Origin: a virus
DNA: 56,027 nt
Direction: 5' to 3' (one strand)
IMG/VR virus record: IMGVR_UViG_3300037258_000287
Location: 1-56,027 of that record
The notes under the pieces were generated by a model. The model saw nothing but the letters and a program-made list of their open reading frames with translations. It had not been told where the DNA came from and did no database searches. The position numbers and the translations under genes are program-made. Shown here piece by piece: positions 31,861 to 39,055 of the stretch (within the stretch, counting starts at the first letter, position 1; each line of letters begins with the position of its first letter).

Positions 31861-32097
31861 TGAGAGACAGAATTATCGCGGACGTTCGGGGCTGCACGAC
31901 GCCACAGGCGCGCACGGCAGCACTCATGAAAGGAATCGCGATGGGCACTCGCGACGCGGTGACAAACGGCGGCAACAGCGGGTATGCGACCTGGGTAAAT
32001 GAGCTGCAAGCCGACGCGGAGCTGTACACCTATGCGCTTCTAGCCCCAGGTTTGCAAACCGCAGGAGAGCAGAAGGAAACGGCAGGCGCTGCCGGAT
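31861..32097 (+). CDS. Hypothetical protein, about 79 residues
   Basis: TTG start at about 31860 preceded by AGGGAGGGCAAG, a strong ribosome site. Helical (RDRIIADVRGCTTPQARTAA, then GYATWVNELQADAELYTYAL). The gap 31787-31859 before it holds a perfect GCTACG-CCGCA-CGTAGC hairpin. No family recognised. Confidence 0.6.
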
Positions 32098-32118
32098 AGC
32101 GCTGGGGAAAAAAGTAAA

Positions 32119-32144
32119 GGCCCCGCGTTCTAAGCGCGAGGCCG
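32119..32144 (+). other. Intergenic hairpin
   Basis: GGCCCCGCG-TTCTAAG-CGCGAGGCC forms a 9-bp stem with one mismatch. No T tract follows, so it is not a classic terminator; it may punctuate the message between two early genes. Confidence 0.45.
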
Positions 32145-32159
32145 GAAAGCTTTACGAAG

Positions 32160-32384
32160 ATGGGATCAGAGACAATCGTACACGACGCGAAACCGAGCGT
32201 CAAGACTGCGGGCGTGCCCAAGCACGGAATTCCGGGCACGGTGTGCTTTATAGGCGAAGGATTCTCCTACCGCATCCACTGTCGGTGTGGCTGGGAGAGC
32301 ACCGAGCAACCAGTACTCGCCATCCCTGCCCAAGAGTTCGACGCGCACATGATGGATGTCGAGCGGGAGGCCGCGCGTGGCTAA
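32160..32384 (+). CDS. Hypothetical protein, 74 residues
   Basis: Beta-rich (GTVCFIGEGFSYRIHCRCGW) with one CRC cluster. The end (EREAARG, stop) carries the ribosome site of the next gene and belongs to junction repeat pair 2. Function unknown. Confidence 0.6.
   Translation: MGSETIVHDAKPSVKTAGVPKHGIPGTVCFIGEGFSYRIHCRCGWESTEQPVLAIPAQEFDAHMMDVEREAARG
32364..32383 (+). repeat. Gene-junction repeat pair 2, first copy
   Basis: CGGGAGGCCGCGCGTGGCTA, identical to 32614-32633. Spans gene end, ribosome site and GTG start; both flanking genes end EAARG and the next ones start with Val-Ala (Met-Ala). Confidence 0.85.
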
Positions 32385-32634
32385 GCCCGTCCGCAAGTGG
32401 GATGCGCTCGATATCGAGGCTGCGCTGGAATCGCTGCTCGAAGCGTTCGCTCAAGAATTCTACGGTGTCCCGTGGGCGGCAATCAAGGATCCAGACGCGA
32501 GGCGCGTAACTGGTGCTTTCGCGTCCAACATGATCGCTCTCGGGAAGGCCTGTGCGCCGGTTCCGTATCGTCTCACGGAGAAGGGTAAGTTATTTGCCCA
32601 CGTACACAAACAACGGGAGGCCGCGCGTGGCTAG
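32377..32634 (+). CDS. Hypothetical protein, 85 residues
   Basis: Start GTG 32377 is set by GGGAGG. Helical (DALDIEAALESLLEAFAQEF, then SNMIALGKACAPVPYRLTEK). Bounded at both ends by junction repeat pair 2, so it is a cassette. No family recognised. Confidence 0.6.
   Translation: MAKPVRKWDALDIEAALESLLEAFAQEFYGVPWAAIKDPDARRVTGAFASNMIALGKACAPVPYRLTEKGKLFAHVHKQREAARG
32614..32633 (+). repeat. Gene-junction repeat pair 2, second copy
   Basis: Identical to 32364-32383, 250 bp away. Confidence 0.85.
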
Positions 32635-33004
32635 TCACGTTCAGATGTGCAGTCAGTTCACGGATGACGCAGAGTTGCGCCTTGAGAAGGTAGTCTGCCT
32701 TGCTCTGCAACCCTACCTCGCGCTCTCTGACGACGCCACCTACATGCTTGAGGACGTCGAACGCCTCGTCCGGGAAACCGGCATCGCCGTAGAGTTCGAC
32801 GAGGATGATGACCTTGAAGAAGAGGACTGGATTTTCGAGCTACTCATGGCGCGCGGCTTTAACGGATGGTTTATCGAAGTGGCCCACGCAAAGAGCGGGT
32901 GGGGCCTCTACAATTCCCGATGGTTCTACGCCGATACCGTTGATGAGGCCCTAGCCAAAGCGCTGGCTTATACGGAATGGCCGCAAGAAAAAGTGAGCGC
33001 ATGA
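32627..33004 (+). CDS. Hypothetical acidic protein, 125 residues
   Basis: Start GTG 32627 within the junction repeat. Very acidic middle (VEFDEDDDLEEEDWIFELLM) and an aromatic-rich C-terminal half (GWFIEVAHAKSGWGLYNSRW). Acidic small phage proteins sometimes mimic DNA and inhibit host nucleases; that is a speculation from composition. Overlaps the next gene by 4 bases. Confidence 0.65.
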   Translation: MASHVQMCSQFTDDAELRLEKVVCLALQPYLALSDDATYMLEDVERLVRETGIAVEFDEDDDLEEEDWIFELLMARGFNGWFIEVAHAKSGWGLYNSRWFYADTVDEALAKALAYTEWPQEKVSA

Positions 33005-33123
33005 ACAGCCACACCTACGCCCACGGCCCCGCCTACGATGCTGAGCCCGCCGAAGGCCCTTGCCAGTGCTGCCGCGATTCGTGCTCTGACGGCTGCCGGT
33101 GTAAATCGAAGGTGTCCGCATGA
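33001..33123 (+). CDS. Small Cys-rich protein, 40 residues
   Basis: MNSHTYAHGPAYDAEPAEGP then CQCCRDSCSDGCRC: seven cysteines in the last third, suggesting a metal-binding knuckle. ATGA overlaps at both ends support translation. Confidence 0.5.
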   Translation: MNSHTYAHGPAYDAEPAEGPCQCCRDSCSDGCRCKSKVSA

Positions 33124-33224
33124 AGCCGCGCTACATCGAAGCCGCGTTCTGGGCGGTGCTCGCGTTAGCGCTCGCGGCTGGCGCGTGCGGGTACGTTGCG
33201 TTTGTGCGTGGGGGTGGAAGGTGA
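33120..33224 (+). CDS. Small membrane protein, 34 residues
   Basis: MKPRYIEAAFWAVLALALAA followed by GACGYVAF and a basic end: one membrane helix. Overlaps the next start (GTGA). Short; supported by coupling and topology only. Confidence 0.45.
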   Translation: MKPRYIEAAFWAVLALALAAGACGYVAFVRGGGR

Positions 33225-33445
33225 GCAACGTCCTGCCAGCCTGCGATATGCAGGGAAATGTTGAGCAGGCACACACCCGTTTCGGCGAGTTGCTCCACGA
33301 TCTTGCGTCGGCTGCGATGGCTGTAACCCACCACGATATCGACGAGGCTGAACCCGAGGCACGACATGAGATTGCTGCGATGGAACGGCGCTTTCGCCCA
33401 ATATTGTGTTCTTACCTCGCTTCGATGAGGAGGCGAAAGCAATGA
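33221..33445 (+). CDS. Hypothetical helical protein, 74 residues
   Basis: From GTG 33221, overlapping the previous stop. Helical (EQAHTRFGELLHDLASAAMA...). The longer reading from ATG 33038 is through two other genes and is rejected. Overlaps the next gene by 4 bases. Confidence 0.55.
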   Translation: MSNVLPACDMQGNVEQAHTRFGELLHDLASAAMAVTHHDIDEAEPEARHEIAAMERRFRPILCSYLASMRRRKQ

Positions 33446-33687
33446 GCGTAGCCCACGACGACGACTTCCTGCGGCGGCAACCTGCGAAGCTTCAGCCGCC
33501 GACGCCGCAACCGCTGCCCGCCGAGCTGCACGGGTTACGCGCTGCCCACGCCATGGGATACGCGTGCCGAGAGCGCGGATTTCATCACGTCCCGACGCCG
33601 CTCGAAATCACGGCAAGCCTGCGCGACTGGGCCTGGGATCTCGGGTGGCGCGAGGCTGAGTGGCTGGCGGGGAGGAAACGCGCATGA
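33442..33687 (+). CDS. Hypothetical protein, 81 residues
   Basis: MSVAHDDDFLRRQPAKLQPP... then SLRDWAWDLGWREAEWLAGR. Trp-rich C-terminal helix. GAGGAGG upstream sets the start. Unknown function. Confidence 0.6.
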   Translation: MSVAHDDDFLRRQPAKLQPPTPQPLPAELHGLRAAHAMGYACRERGFHHVPTPLEITASLRDWAWDLGWREAEWLAGRKRA

Positions 33688-34352
33688 TCGACGTACGCTT
33701 CGTTCCTATCGAAAAGTGGCCGGGCAAGGACCGCCCCTCGACCGGAAACCGCAACGCGCCATTTCGCGCCAAATATGCGGCGACGCTTGACCTGCTCGAG
33801 TCGGAGCTAAACGAACTTCACGCGAAGGACATCACTATTCAGGCGTTCTTCGCAAGGCAGGAAATCCGCAACGACGGCTGGCCGTATTCGAGCGCAAAGC
33901 CGCGCTACCCCGGCGTTATCGTAGGTTTCCGGCGGCATTTCCGGCAGTGGAATTCCAAGACCAGCAGCTACCGAGAGTGGAAAGAGGAAATGTCCTTCCC
34001 CTGCGATACCTTCTGTTCGTGGGAAGACAACATCCGGGCCATCGCGCTAGCGCTTGAAGCGCTGCGGAAGATCGACCGGTACGGCGTGACGCAAGCGGGC
34101 GAGCAGTATAAGGGCTGGGCACGATTGCCGGAAGCTGCGCCGGCGGAAGAGATGACGCGGGAAATGGCAGCGATTTACATCGCGGGCTATTCGGCCGTGC
34201 CCAAAGACTACATCCTCGCCGGCACAACGCAACTCAATGACGCATATCGTAAAGCCGCCGGCATACTCCATCCCGACAATCAGCAGACCGGAAACCACGA
34301 AGCTTTCGTGCGGCTCCAAAAGGCCAAGCAAATATTGGAGGCCAAAGTCTGA
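33684..34352 (+). CDS. J-domain (DnaJ-like) phage protein
   Basis: 222 residues from ATG 33684. The last 50 residues form a J-type hairpin: QLNDAYRKAAGILHPDNQQT, with the diagnostic His196-Pro197-Asp198, then a helix with FVRLQKAKQILE. J domains stimulate the ATPase of Hsp70 (DnaK). The N-terminal 170 residues (VRFVPIEKWPGKDRPSTGNR...) hold a mostly beta region with WPYSSAKPRYPGVIVGFRRH; it probably selects the target. Phages such as lambda use the host DnaK/DnaJ system in replication; here the phage supplies its own J partner. Overlaps the next gene by one base. Confidence 0.75.
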   Translation: MIDVRFVPIEKWPGKDRPSTGNRNAPFRAKYAATLDLLESELNELHAKDITIQAFFARQEIRNDGWPYSSAKPRYPGVIVGFRRHFRQWNSKTSSYREWKEEMSFPCDTFCSWEDNIRAIALALEALRKIDRYGVTQAGEQYKGWARLPEAAPAEEMTREMAAIYIAGYSAVPKDYILAGTTQLNDAYRKAAGILHPDNQQTGNHEAFVRLQKAKQILEAKV

Positions 34353-34618
34353 TGTCAGTGAGCCGAGTTTACGCCGTGGCCATGACGCGGCGCGATGTCC
34401 AGGACGCGATACGGCTGCTGCGTCTTTTGCGCGAACATCTTTCGTCTGCCATCCATAGCGTGACGATCAACGGGGAAATGCGGCAGATGCCCGGCCAAAC
34501 CAGAAAAGAGCTACGCGAGCTGCAAGAGTCTGTCATCCAAGATTTGCGTGACATCAGGACGGCTAAGCGTCTTGAAAACGACCTGATGATCGCGATGCAC
34601 GCCGAGGTTGACGCATGA
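34352..34618 (+). CDS. Hypothetical helical protein, 88 residues
   Basis: Charged helices (RRDVQDAIRLLRLLREHLSS, TRKELRELQESVIQDLRDIR). Coupled to both neighbours (TGATG, ATGA). Possibly a small regulator; no family recognised. Confidence 0.6.
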   Translation: MSVSRVYAVAMTRRDVQDAIRLLRLLREHLSSAIHSVTINGEMRQMPGQTRKELRELQESVIQDLRDIRTAKRLENDLMIAMHAEVDA

Positions 34619-34884
34619 ACGACACTGCCCGCATCGCGTTCACGTCTCCCAGCGAGACGCCCGACCAGTGGGATAGCGATCTCGATTGGTTTTGTGAAAT
34701 GACCGAGGACGCTGCCCGCATCGTGAAGGAAGTCCGCAAGTTGCCACGAGAGGCCCACGCTAGAGTCTGGCGGCTGCGGATAATCGCAGCGGCCGCTAAA
34801 GCTATTGCGCGGACCTGCGACCGGGTCATAGCGGAGGCAGATGGACTCACTCGCAAGGTGGCTGATGTGGAGTTTGAGCGATGA
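34615..34884 (+). CDS. Hypothetical helical protein, 89 residues
   Basis: MNDTARIAFTSPSETPDQWD then an all-helical basic part (REAHARVWRLRIIAAAAKAI). ATGA overlaps both sides. Function unknown. Confidence 0.6.
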   Translation: MNDTARIAFTSPSETPDQWDSDLDWFCEMTEDAARIVKEVRKLPREAHARVWRLRIIAAAAKAIARTCDRVIAEADGLTRKVADVEFER

Positions 34885-35105
34885 GCACATTCAACGGCGG
34901 CGCGCTTCCCGAAGACGTTCAGGACGGCGCGCAGATCATCCTCGGCTTCGTGATTGACCTCTTCACGATCGGCGCCAAGTCGGAGTTCACGAGGGAAGAA
35001 ATCCTCGTGATCCTAAACATGGTAAAGAATGACCCCGAACTGTTTGACGACGACACTATCCTCTTTCACGAATCGGTCGGGGCCGACACGGAGTTCCCGC
35101 GATGA
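34881..35105 (+). CDS. Hypothetical acidic protein, 74 residues
   Basis: MSTFNGGALPEDVQDGAQII..., with EEILVILNMVKNDPELFDDD; acidic and helical. Coupled by ATGA at both ends. Function unknown. Confidence 0.6.
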   Translation: MSTFNGGALPEDVQDGAQIILGFVIDLFTIGAKSEFTREEILVILNMVKNDPELFDDDTILFHESVGADTEFPR

Positions 35106-35308
35106 AGCGCGACATCCTAGAGGTAACCGTGGCCTCGTGCATAGCGGAGACAACGCGCTCGCTCACCCCGCAAGTCAAAGGCAAGGACACGGATGGCGGG
35201 TCGCAGTTGATGAGCTTCGAGCCGCGCCAACGCCGCGTCATCAACGCGTGCGCTGAGGCCATCGTCGAGCGACTGTTGAGTATGGGCGTGCTGAAAGGGG
35301 TGAAGTAG
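35102..35308 (+). CDS. Hypothetical protein, 68 residues
   Basis: Helical C-terminus (QRRVINACAEAIVERLLSMG). Its last codons (VLKGVK, stop) belong to junction repeat pair 3. The next ATG follows its TAG directly. Confidence 0.6.
   Translation: MKRDILEVTVASCIAETTRSLTPQVKGKDTDGGSQLMSFEPRQRRVINACAEAIVERLLSMGVLKGVK
35289..35306 (+). repeat. Gene-junction repeat pair 3, first copy
   Basis: TGCTGAAAGGGGTGAAGT, identical to 35534-35551. It carries the AAAGGGG ribosome site; both copies are followed within 4 bases by ATGCG. Confidence 0.8.
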
Positions 35309-35527
35309 ATGCGCAAATACCAAGTGGAAGTTACCGTCTCTTGCGCGGGCGTTATCTACGTCGAAGCCGATTCCGAAGACAAAGCCCGCGAACTCGTGGA
35401 TAAGGCCATGCCCGATGTGAGTTTCTTCGGCTGCGATGTTGACGGTGACGAGTTTGACTCCACGAACGCCTTCGTAACAGTTGATGGGATCAGCATCGAC
35501 GACAGGCCCGAGGAACCGGAGGAATGA
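35309..35527 (+). CDS. Hypothetical acidic protein, 72 residues
   Basis: An alpha/beta protein (KYQVEVTVSCAGVIYVEADS, EDKARELVDKAM) with a very acidic end (DDRPEEPEE). It is the cassette between the two copies of junction repeat 3. Function unknown. Confidence 0.6.
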   Translation: MRKYQVEVTVSCAGVIYVEADSEDKARELVDKAMPDVSFFGCDVDGDEFDSTNAFVTVDGISIDDRPEEPEE

Positions 35528-35533
35528 TGGCGC

Positions 35534-35551
35534 TGCTGAAAGGGGTGAAGT
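35534..35551 (+). repeat. Gene-junction repeat pair 3, second copy
   Basis: Identical to 35289-35306, 245 bp away. Confidence 0.8.
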
Positions 35552-35552
35552 G

Positions 35553-36134
35553 ATGCGAACGAAAACCGCGGTTCACGTGAAGCGGCCCGGTCCGCTCGAC
35601 TGGAACCCGGCATGGAGTTCACCTTGGCGTCTGAGGAGCGCGGAAGTACCCGCAACACTGCTCGCTCTGCTTTTCGCTCTGCCCCTCGCCTCGGAAATGG
35701 TCTTGCAGCAGATCCCCTGTCCTTTAGACCCGATAGGCGAAGGCGTTATTACCGGAATTGCGTCGGTGAACGGTGTATCGCAGCAAGCCTGCTTCACTAT
35801 TGCGCCACCGCCGGTGAAGCCGCCGTTCAACCTCTACCAGGCGTTGGCTCAGGGGCAGGGCATCTATATTTCTCAGCTTCCAAATGGAAAGGTGAAACTG
35901 ATAGCGAATGCAGCCGAGGTTCCGTTCCTCGGTCTGCAGAACACGTACAGCGGGGCGTTTAATGACTTCTCAGCGTCGCAGATATTCTTGCCCGGCAGCC
36001 GCGGCGCACCGCAACCGAACTGCGTGCAGGCGCTCGAAGGGACGGCCTGGTACACGCCGGGCAGCGCAACGTTCGGCGGAGTGTTTCAGGTTTGCCAGAA
36101 TCAGAGCGGAGTCTTTGCATGGGTGACACATTGA
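35553..36134 (+). CDS. Membrane-anchored or secreted beta-rich protein, 193 residues
   Basis: ATG 35553 follows the repeat's GGGGTGAAG. About residues 29-50 are hydrophobic (VPATLLALLFALPLASEMVL) after a basic start, an N-terminal anchor or late Sec signal. The rest is beta-rich (GQGIYISQLPNGKVKLIANA, GAFNDFSASQIFLP), similar in style to fibre or secreted proteins. It sits among early genes, so it could be a surface protein of the infected cell or lysogen. Function unknown. Confidence 0.6.
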   Translation: MRTKTAVHVKRPGPLDWNPAWSSPWRLRSAEVPATLLALLFALPLASEMVLQQIPCPLDPIGEGVITGIASVNGVSQQACFTIAPPPVKPPFNLYQALAQGQGIYISQLPNGKVKLIANAAEVPFLGLQNTYSGAFNDFSASQIFLPGSRGAPQPNCVQALEGTAWYTPGSATFGGVFQVCQNQSGVFAWVTH

Positions 36135-36382
36135 GTGACGCGGCCGAAGCGTTGGGACGCTGCTACGCAGCACGCGGGTATCTTGTGGTCGGATCGAACA
36201 GGCGATTACCCACAGGCCATATTCTTCGGAACGTGGATATAGACGGCGCACCTTGCGAAATGCCTCTTCGAGTGGTTGCTGAGACCACCAGGGAAGATTG
36301 CCAGGCGCAGTTAGACCTTTGGGGAAATGGTTACCAGGTTCACCGCTCATGGTCCTACTTCTACCGCGTGGAGTCTGACTGA
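36119..36382 (+). CDS. Hypothetical protein, 87 residues
   Basis: From ATG 36119, overlapping the previous gene by 16 bases. Contains AEALGRCYAARGYLVVGSNR and ends WNGYQVHR-like with an aromatic C-terminus. TGATG couples it to the next gene. Unknown. Confidence 0.6.
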   Translation: MGDTLSDAAEALGRCYAARGYLVVGSNRRLPTGHILRNVDIDGAPCEMPLRVVAETTREDCQAQLDLWGNGYQVHRSWSYFYRVESD

Positions 36383-37011
36383 TGAAAGCACAGGAAGTCT
36401 ACGAAGGGAGCGACGGCAAGGTGACGACACTGTACTATGCCCACCTTATCCAGCGCGGCGGGGAACTGGGAACCGTTGCGATGAATCTGTTTCGCGCGCA
36501 GAAGTGCAGCGCACGCGCGAAAGTCTACCGTGGCGGCATTCGTGGGCGCGGCTCATTCAAAAGCATGGCGTACGAGCGGAAGTCCTGGTCTATGGGGTTG
36601 CTGTGCGATGCGCTCGCCACAAACGCGGAAACGCTGGGCATCGCCTGGGGATGGAAAGAAGATCCTCACACGCCATTCGGCAACGAGCCCTCGTGGGTGC
36701 TGTACGTTGAGTTGCCCGAGGGCATGCCGGCCTACACCAAAGACGGGAATAAGATGTTCAGTAACACCCATTTCAAGACCGAAAACGAGGCGTGGAACTC
36801 GATCCTTCGCAGCGTCGAGGCCTTCATCAGCCTGTCCGCGTCTTCACTCATCAGGGCGCGGGCGGATCTACAAAAGGCCGAGAAATACGCGGCGGATGCC
36901 GTTGTCGAGTACATGACAGCAAAAAGGAATTACGAAAGGCGCATGGCTGAGCTGATCAACGGTCCTACCGCCCCGCCCCCAGCTCCCATGCCAACAGATC
37001 GTCAGGAGTAA
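36382..37011 (+). CDS. Hypothetical protein, 209 residues
   Basis: N-terminal beta-rich part (VTTLYYAHLIQRGGELGTVA) with a basic patch (AKVYRGGIRGRGSFKSMAYE), then helical coils (RARADLQKAEKYAADAVVEY) and a Pro-rich tail. Last gene of the early array; its end overlaps the leftward repressor by 47 bases, so the two converge. No family recognised. Confidence 0.6.
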   Translation: MKAQEVYEGSDGKVTTLYYAHLIQRGGELGTVAMNLFRAQKCSARAKVYRGGIRGRGSFKSMAYERKSWSMGLLCDALATNAETLGIAWGWKEDPHTPFGNEPSWVLYVELPEGMPAYTKDGNKMFSNTHFKTENEAWNSILRSVEAFISLSASSLIRARADLQKAEKYAADAVVEYMTAKRNYERRMAELINGPTAPPPAPMPTDRQE

Positions 37012-37231
37012 CCCGCAGCGCAAGGCAAAGCTGCACCATCAGCGCCACAGACAATCCCGGCGCTTGCCCTCCTTCAATGACGCCGATATAAGACCGGGCA
37101 ACTCCACACTCAGCAGCAAGCTTACGCTGCGTCATCTGCAGTTCTGCCCGGCGCATCACGATCCTGCGCCCCAAACGGTTGAGCACAGCTTGTCCCATGA
37201 CTGACGGCCTCCCAGAGCGGTTAAATGCCAT
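36965..37231 (-). CDS. XRE-family repressor
   Basis: 88 residues from ATG 37231-37229. The HTH covers about 28-82: RRAELQMTQRKLAAECGVAR, then IGVIEGGQAPGLSVALMVQL, a standard Cro/CI-type fold with no cleavage or dimer domain. It is the only leftward gene in this half and faces the sigma-like gene at 37285, the usual layout of a lysogeny switch. The longer open frame to 37582 is antisense to that gene and is rejected. Confidence 0.85.
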   Translation of the reverse strand: MAFNRSGRPSVMGQAVLNRLGRRIVMRRAELQMTQRKLAAECGVARSYIGVIEGGQAPGLSVALMVQLCLALRVTPDDLLAWELGAGR

Positions 37232-37255
37232 TGTCAGAGCGCAGCCCCTTGCGTT

Positions 37256-37285
37256 ATTAGACTTGGCACACCACAATCGTATCAA
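37256..37285 (-). promoter_or_regulatory. Candidate leftward repressor promoter
   Basis: On the minus strand TTGATA (37285-37280), 18-base spacer, TCTAAT (37261-37256), 24 bases before the repressor start. The -35 box overlaps the start codon of the rightward gene. Confidence 0.5.
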
Positions 37286-37803
37286 TGCGGACCACTTCAG
37301 CGGTAATACGTAGTCAGATTGCCGTTCTTTTTGCCGATATTGTGCCTGCGATAGCCCGCAGCATAATGCGAAACCTTCCCAGGTCCTTCGAGCGGGAAGA
37401 TTTGGAGCAGGTGGGCAGGCTGGCGTTGCTCGAAGCCGCGCCGCGGATCGAAGCCTTTGCCCGGAAACGGGTCGAGGGAGCCATGCGGGATAGCGCACGG
37501 TTTCAGAGGTACCGGGAGACGCAGCACGCGAGCTTGTCCGGCTTAAAAAAACAGCCGTCTGTTTTAATAGACAGCCGGACACCCCTGGAAATTTTAATCG
37601 ACGATGAAAAGCAGGCCGGCCTGCAGGCCCACATCTGTTCGCTACCTGCGGACCAGGCGCGCGTCATCTCAGAGCGCATGTCAGGCCGCAAGAGGCAAAA
37701 GGGCAGACCATCCCGTGCCGAAGCAGCAGCTCGGGCGGCCGACATCGCGATAGAAGGCGAGGCTGTGGGTGCGCTGAGGGTTTTGCTGGCGCGGGCGGCA
37801 TAG
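37285..37803 (+). CDS. Sigma-70-like protein, region 2 type
   Basis: 172 residues. About 37-72 (FEREDLEQVGRLALLEAAPR, then FARKRVEGAMRD) matches the sigma region 2 pattern DL-Q-G-LAL-EA...A-RI-GAM-D, the core-polymerase-binding and -10 part. About 117-130 (LPADQARVISERM) looks like the start of region 4, but the end is Arg/Ala-rich and lacks an obvious HTH. It may redirect host polymerase or act as a decoy. It diverges from the XRE repressor, which probably controls it. Confidence 0.6.
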   Translation: MRTTSAVIRSQIAVLFADIVPAIARSIMRNLPRSFEREDLEQVGRLALLEAAPRIEAFARKRVEGAMRDSARFQRYRETQHASLSGLKKQPSVLIDSRTPLEILIDDEKQAGLQAHICSLPADQARVISERMSGRKRQKGRPSRAEAAARAADIAIEGEAVGALRVLLARAA

Positions 37804-37805
37804 GC

Positions 37806-38207
37806 TTGCTACTCGTAGTCTGCATTGACATGGTCGACCCCACGCTAACCGGCATGGGGGATGGCAGAATCAAGGAATTTGAGGATCTTGCCGCTGATCT
37901 GAAACGGCGTCAGATGCCGCTGCCCGTACGATGCTCCGCGCGAGCCGATCTGCTGCTGAAGGCCGGGGAAGCTTGCATTGCCGGCGGCATTACCGGCCCG
38001 ATCCTCAGTTTGGGAGAGTTCAGATACCAATCTCTTCCAGCGGATCACAGACTACAGAGACTATCGGGGTACATCTGGCCCGGCGGCGACCCGTGCGAAC
38101 TCGTCGAGGACGCCGCGGTACCCGCCAACGTTCTCAGGTTCCAGCTCACCTGCATGCGAAATTGGGATCTGAAAAGCGTTGACCTGCAGAGACGAAGAAT
38201 GGGTTGA
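37806..38207 (+). CDS. Hypothetical protein, up to 133 residues
   Basis: TTG 37806 and ATG 37830 are both possible starts. Sequence VDPTLTGMGDGRIKEFEDLA...VRCSARADLLLKAGEACIA is helical with balanced charge. Follows the sigma-like gene closely. Function unknown. Confidence 0.55.
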   Translation: MLLVVCIDMVDPTLTGMGDGRIKEFEDLAADLKRRQMPLPVRCSARADLLLKAGEACIAGGITGPILSLGEFRYQSLPADHRLQRLSGYIWPGGDPCELVEDAAVPANVLRFQLTCMRNWDLKSVDLQRRRMG

Positions 38208-38210
38208 TCG

Positions 38211-38288
38211 ATGACTGTAATCATGTGGATCTGCGGAAAATGCCGCGTCACGAACACAGGCGAACGCTGCCCGAAATGCAGACTGTGA
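38211..38288 (+). CDS. Mini zinc-knuckle peptide, 25 residues
   Basis: MTVIMWICGKCRVTNTGERC then PKC: a CGKC/CPKC pair 9 residues apart makes a complete minimal zinc ribbon in a 25-residue frame. Very short, so translation is uncertain, but the Cys spacing is hard to explain otherwise. Confidence 0.45.
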   Translation: MTVIMWICGKCRVTNTGERCPKCRL

Positions 38289-38304
38289 CCGCAAAGGCGG
38301 GCTG

Positions 38305-38424
38305 ATGATCCCGACGATTGAGGCGATGGACCCGGAGTTTGAAGCCGCGAAACAGAGGCTGCGAGAATACGTGAAGGCCTATCCCGATCAGGCCATGATC
38401 GCTATTTACGGCCTGTACCTCTAA
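38305..38424 (+). CDS. Small hypothetical protein, 39 residues
   Basis: MIPTIEAMDPEFEAAKQRLR, then an amphipathic helix ending IAIYGLYL. AAAGGCGG upstream. Modest support. Confidence 0.45.
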   Translation: MIPTIEAMDPEFEAAKQRLREYVKAYPDQAMIAIYGLYL

Positions 38425-38433
38425 ACTGTATTT

Positions 38434-38450
38434 CGCGCGATAATCGCAGC
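38434..38450 (+). promoter_or_regulatory. -10 element close to the start codon (leaderless candidate)
   Basis: CGCGCGATAATC with GATAAT at 38439-38444, only 6 bases before ATG 38451. The same 12 bases occur at 39038. Transcription would begin at or next to the start codon. Confidence 0.45.
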
Positions 38451-38837
38451 ATGAACCGCCGCGCCTTCTTCGTTGCCACCCTATCCGCCATCTTTGGAAG
38501 GAAGCGTTTCACGGCGTGGCTCAGAACCCGCGGCGCCGACTACTATTCCATCCGGTGGCCTGTGCATGCCCGCAGTTGGGAATTTGGCGTCCATTGCCAA
38601 GAGGCGCTGAACCATTACATGCCGTTTTCGCAAGCCTTCCTGACGAACATTGCGATGCCAATCACCGAAGTGACTGAGGTGCGGATTGATGGCATGCGCC
38701 TCGAACCGGGCCAGTTTTCGGAATCACCCGGCAGGGTGCTCGCCTTTCCCGCGGCAGCAGCGTCGGACGATGTGAGCATCAGCTACAGCTACGGCCCGAT
38801 TCCCGCGGGTTACGGCAAGACGCCGCGCGCTGCATGA
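38451..38837 (+). CDS. Hypothetical protein with Tat-like N-terminus, 128 residues
   Basis: The start MNRRAFFVATLSAIFGRKRF has a twin arginine followed by a short hydrophobic stretch, but the hydrophobic core is weak. The rest is beta-rich (ITEVTEVRIDGMRLEPGQFS, DDVSISYSYGP), similar to small phage virion proteins. It is coupled to the next gene, which has a cleaner Tat-type start. Confidence 0.55.
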   Translation: MNRRAFFVATLSAIFGRKRFTAWLRTRGADYYSIRWPVHARSWEFGVHCQEALNHYMPFSQAFLTNIAMPITEVTEVRIDGMRLEPGQFSESPGRVLAFPAAAASDDVSISYSYGPIPAGYGKTPRAA

Positions 38838-39034
38838 CCCGGCGCGGCTTCCTCACCCTACCCCTAGCGGCAAAGGCCCAACAGCAGGCAGACGCCGAAA
38901 AGATTGCCGAGATGGAGGCGGCACTTAAGTTCCTGTGGGACGGCTACCACGTGCAACCCACGGCCATCTACACCCCTGAAGGCCGCATCACCAAAGACGG
39001 TATCGATCCGTGGGGCACGTTTCCCGAGCCTTAA
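38834..39034 (+). CDS. Small protein with Tat-type signal, 66 residues
   Basis: MTRRGFLTLPLAAKAQQQAD has the RRxFL motif, a hydrophobic stretch and an AKA cleavage-like site. A short helical and aromatic mature part follows (KIAEMEAALKFLWDGYHVQP). ATGA overlap with the preceding gene. If exported, it would leave folded; a lysogen-expressed function is possible but unknown. Confidence 0.55.
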   Translation: MTRRGFLTLPLAAKAQQQADAEKIAEMEAALKFLWDGYHVQPTAIYTPEGRITKDGIDPWGTFPEP

Positions 39035-39037
39035 AAA

Positions 39038-39055
39038 CGCGCGATAATCTCGGCT
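39038..39055 (+). promoter_or_regulatory. -10 element close to the start codon, second copy
   Basis: CGCGCGATAATC (39038-39049) identical to 38434-38445; GATAAT ends 7 bases before GTG 39056. Confidence 0.45.

Noticed and set aside
37232-37582. Upstream extension of the XRE repressor
   Set aside because: It is antisense to the sigma-like gene and its translation is unlike protein.
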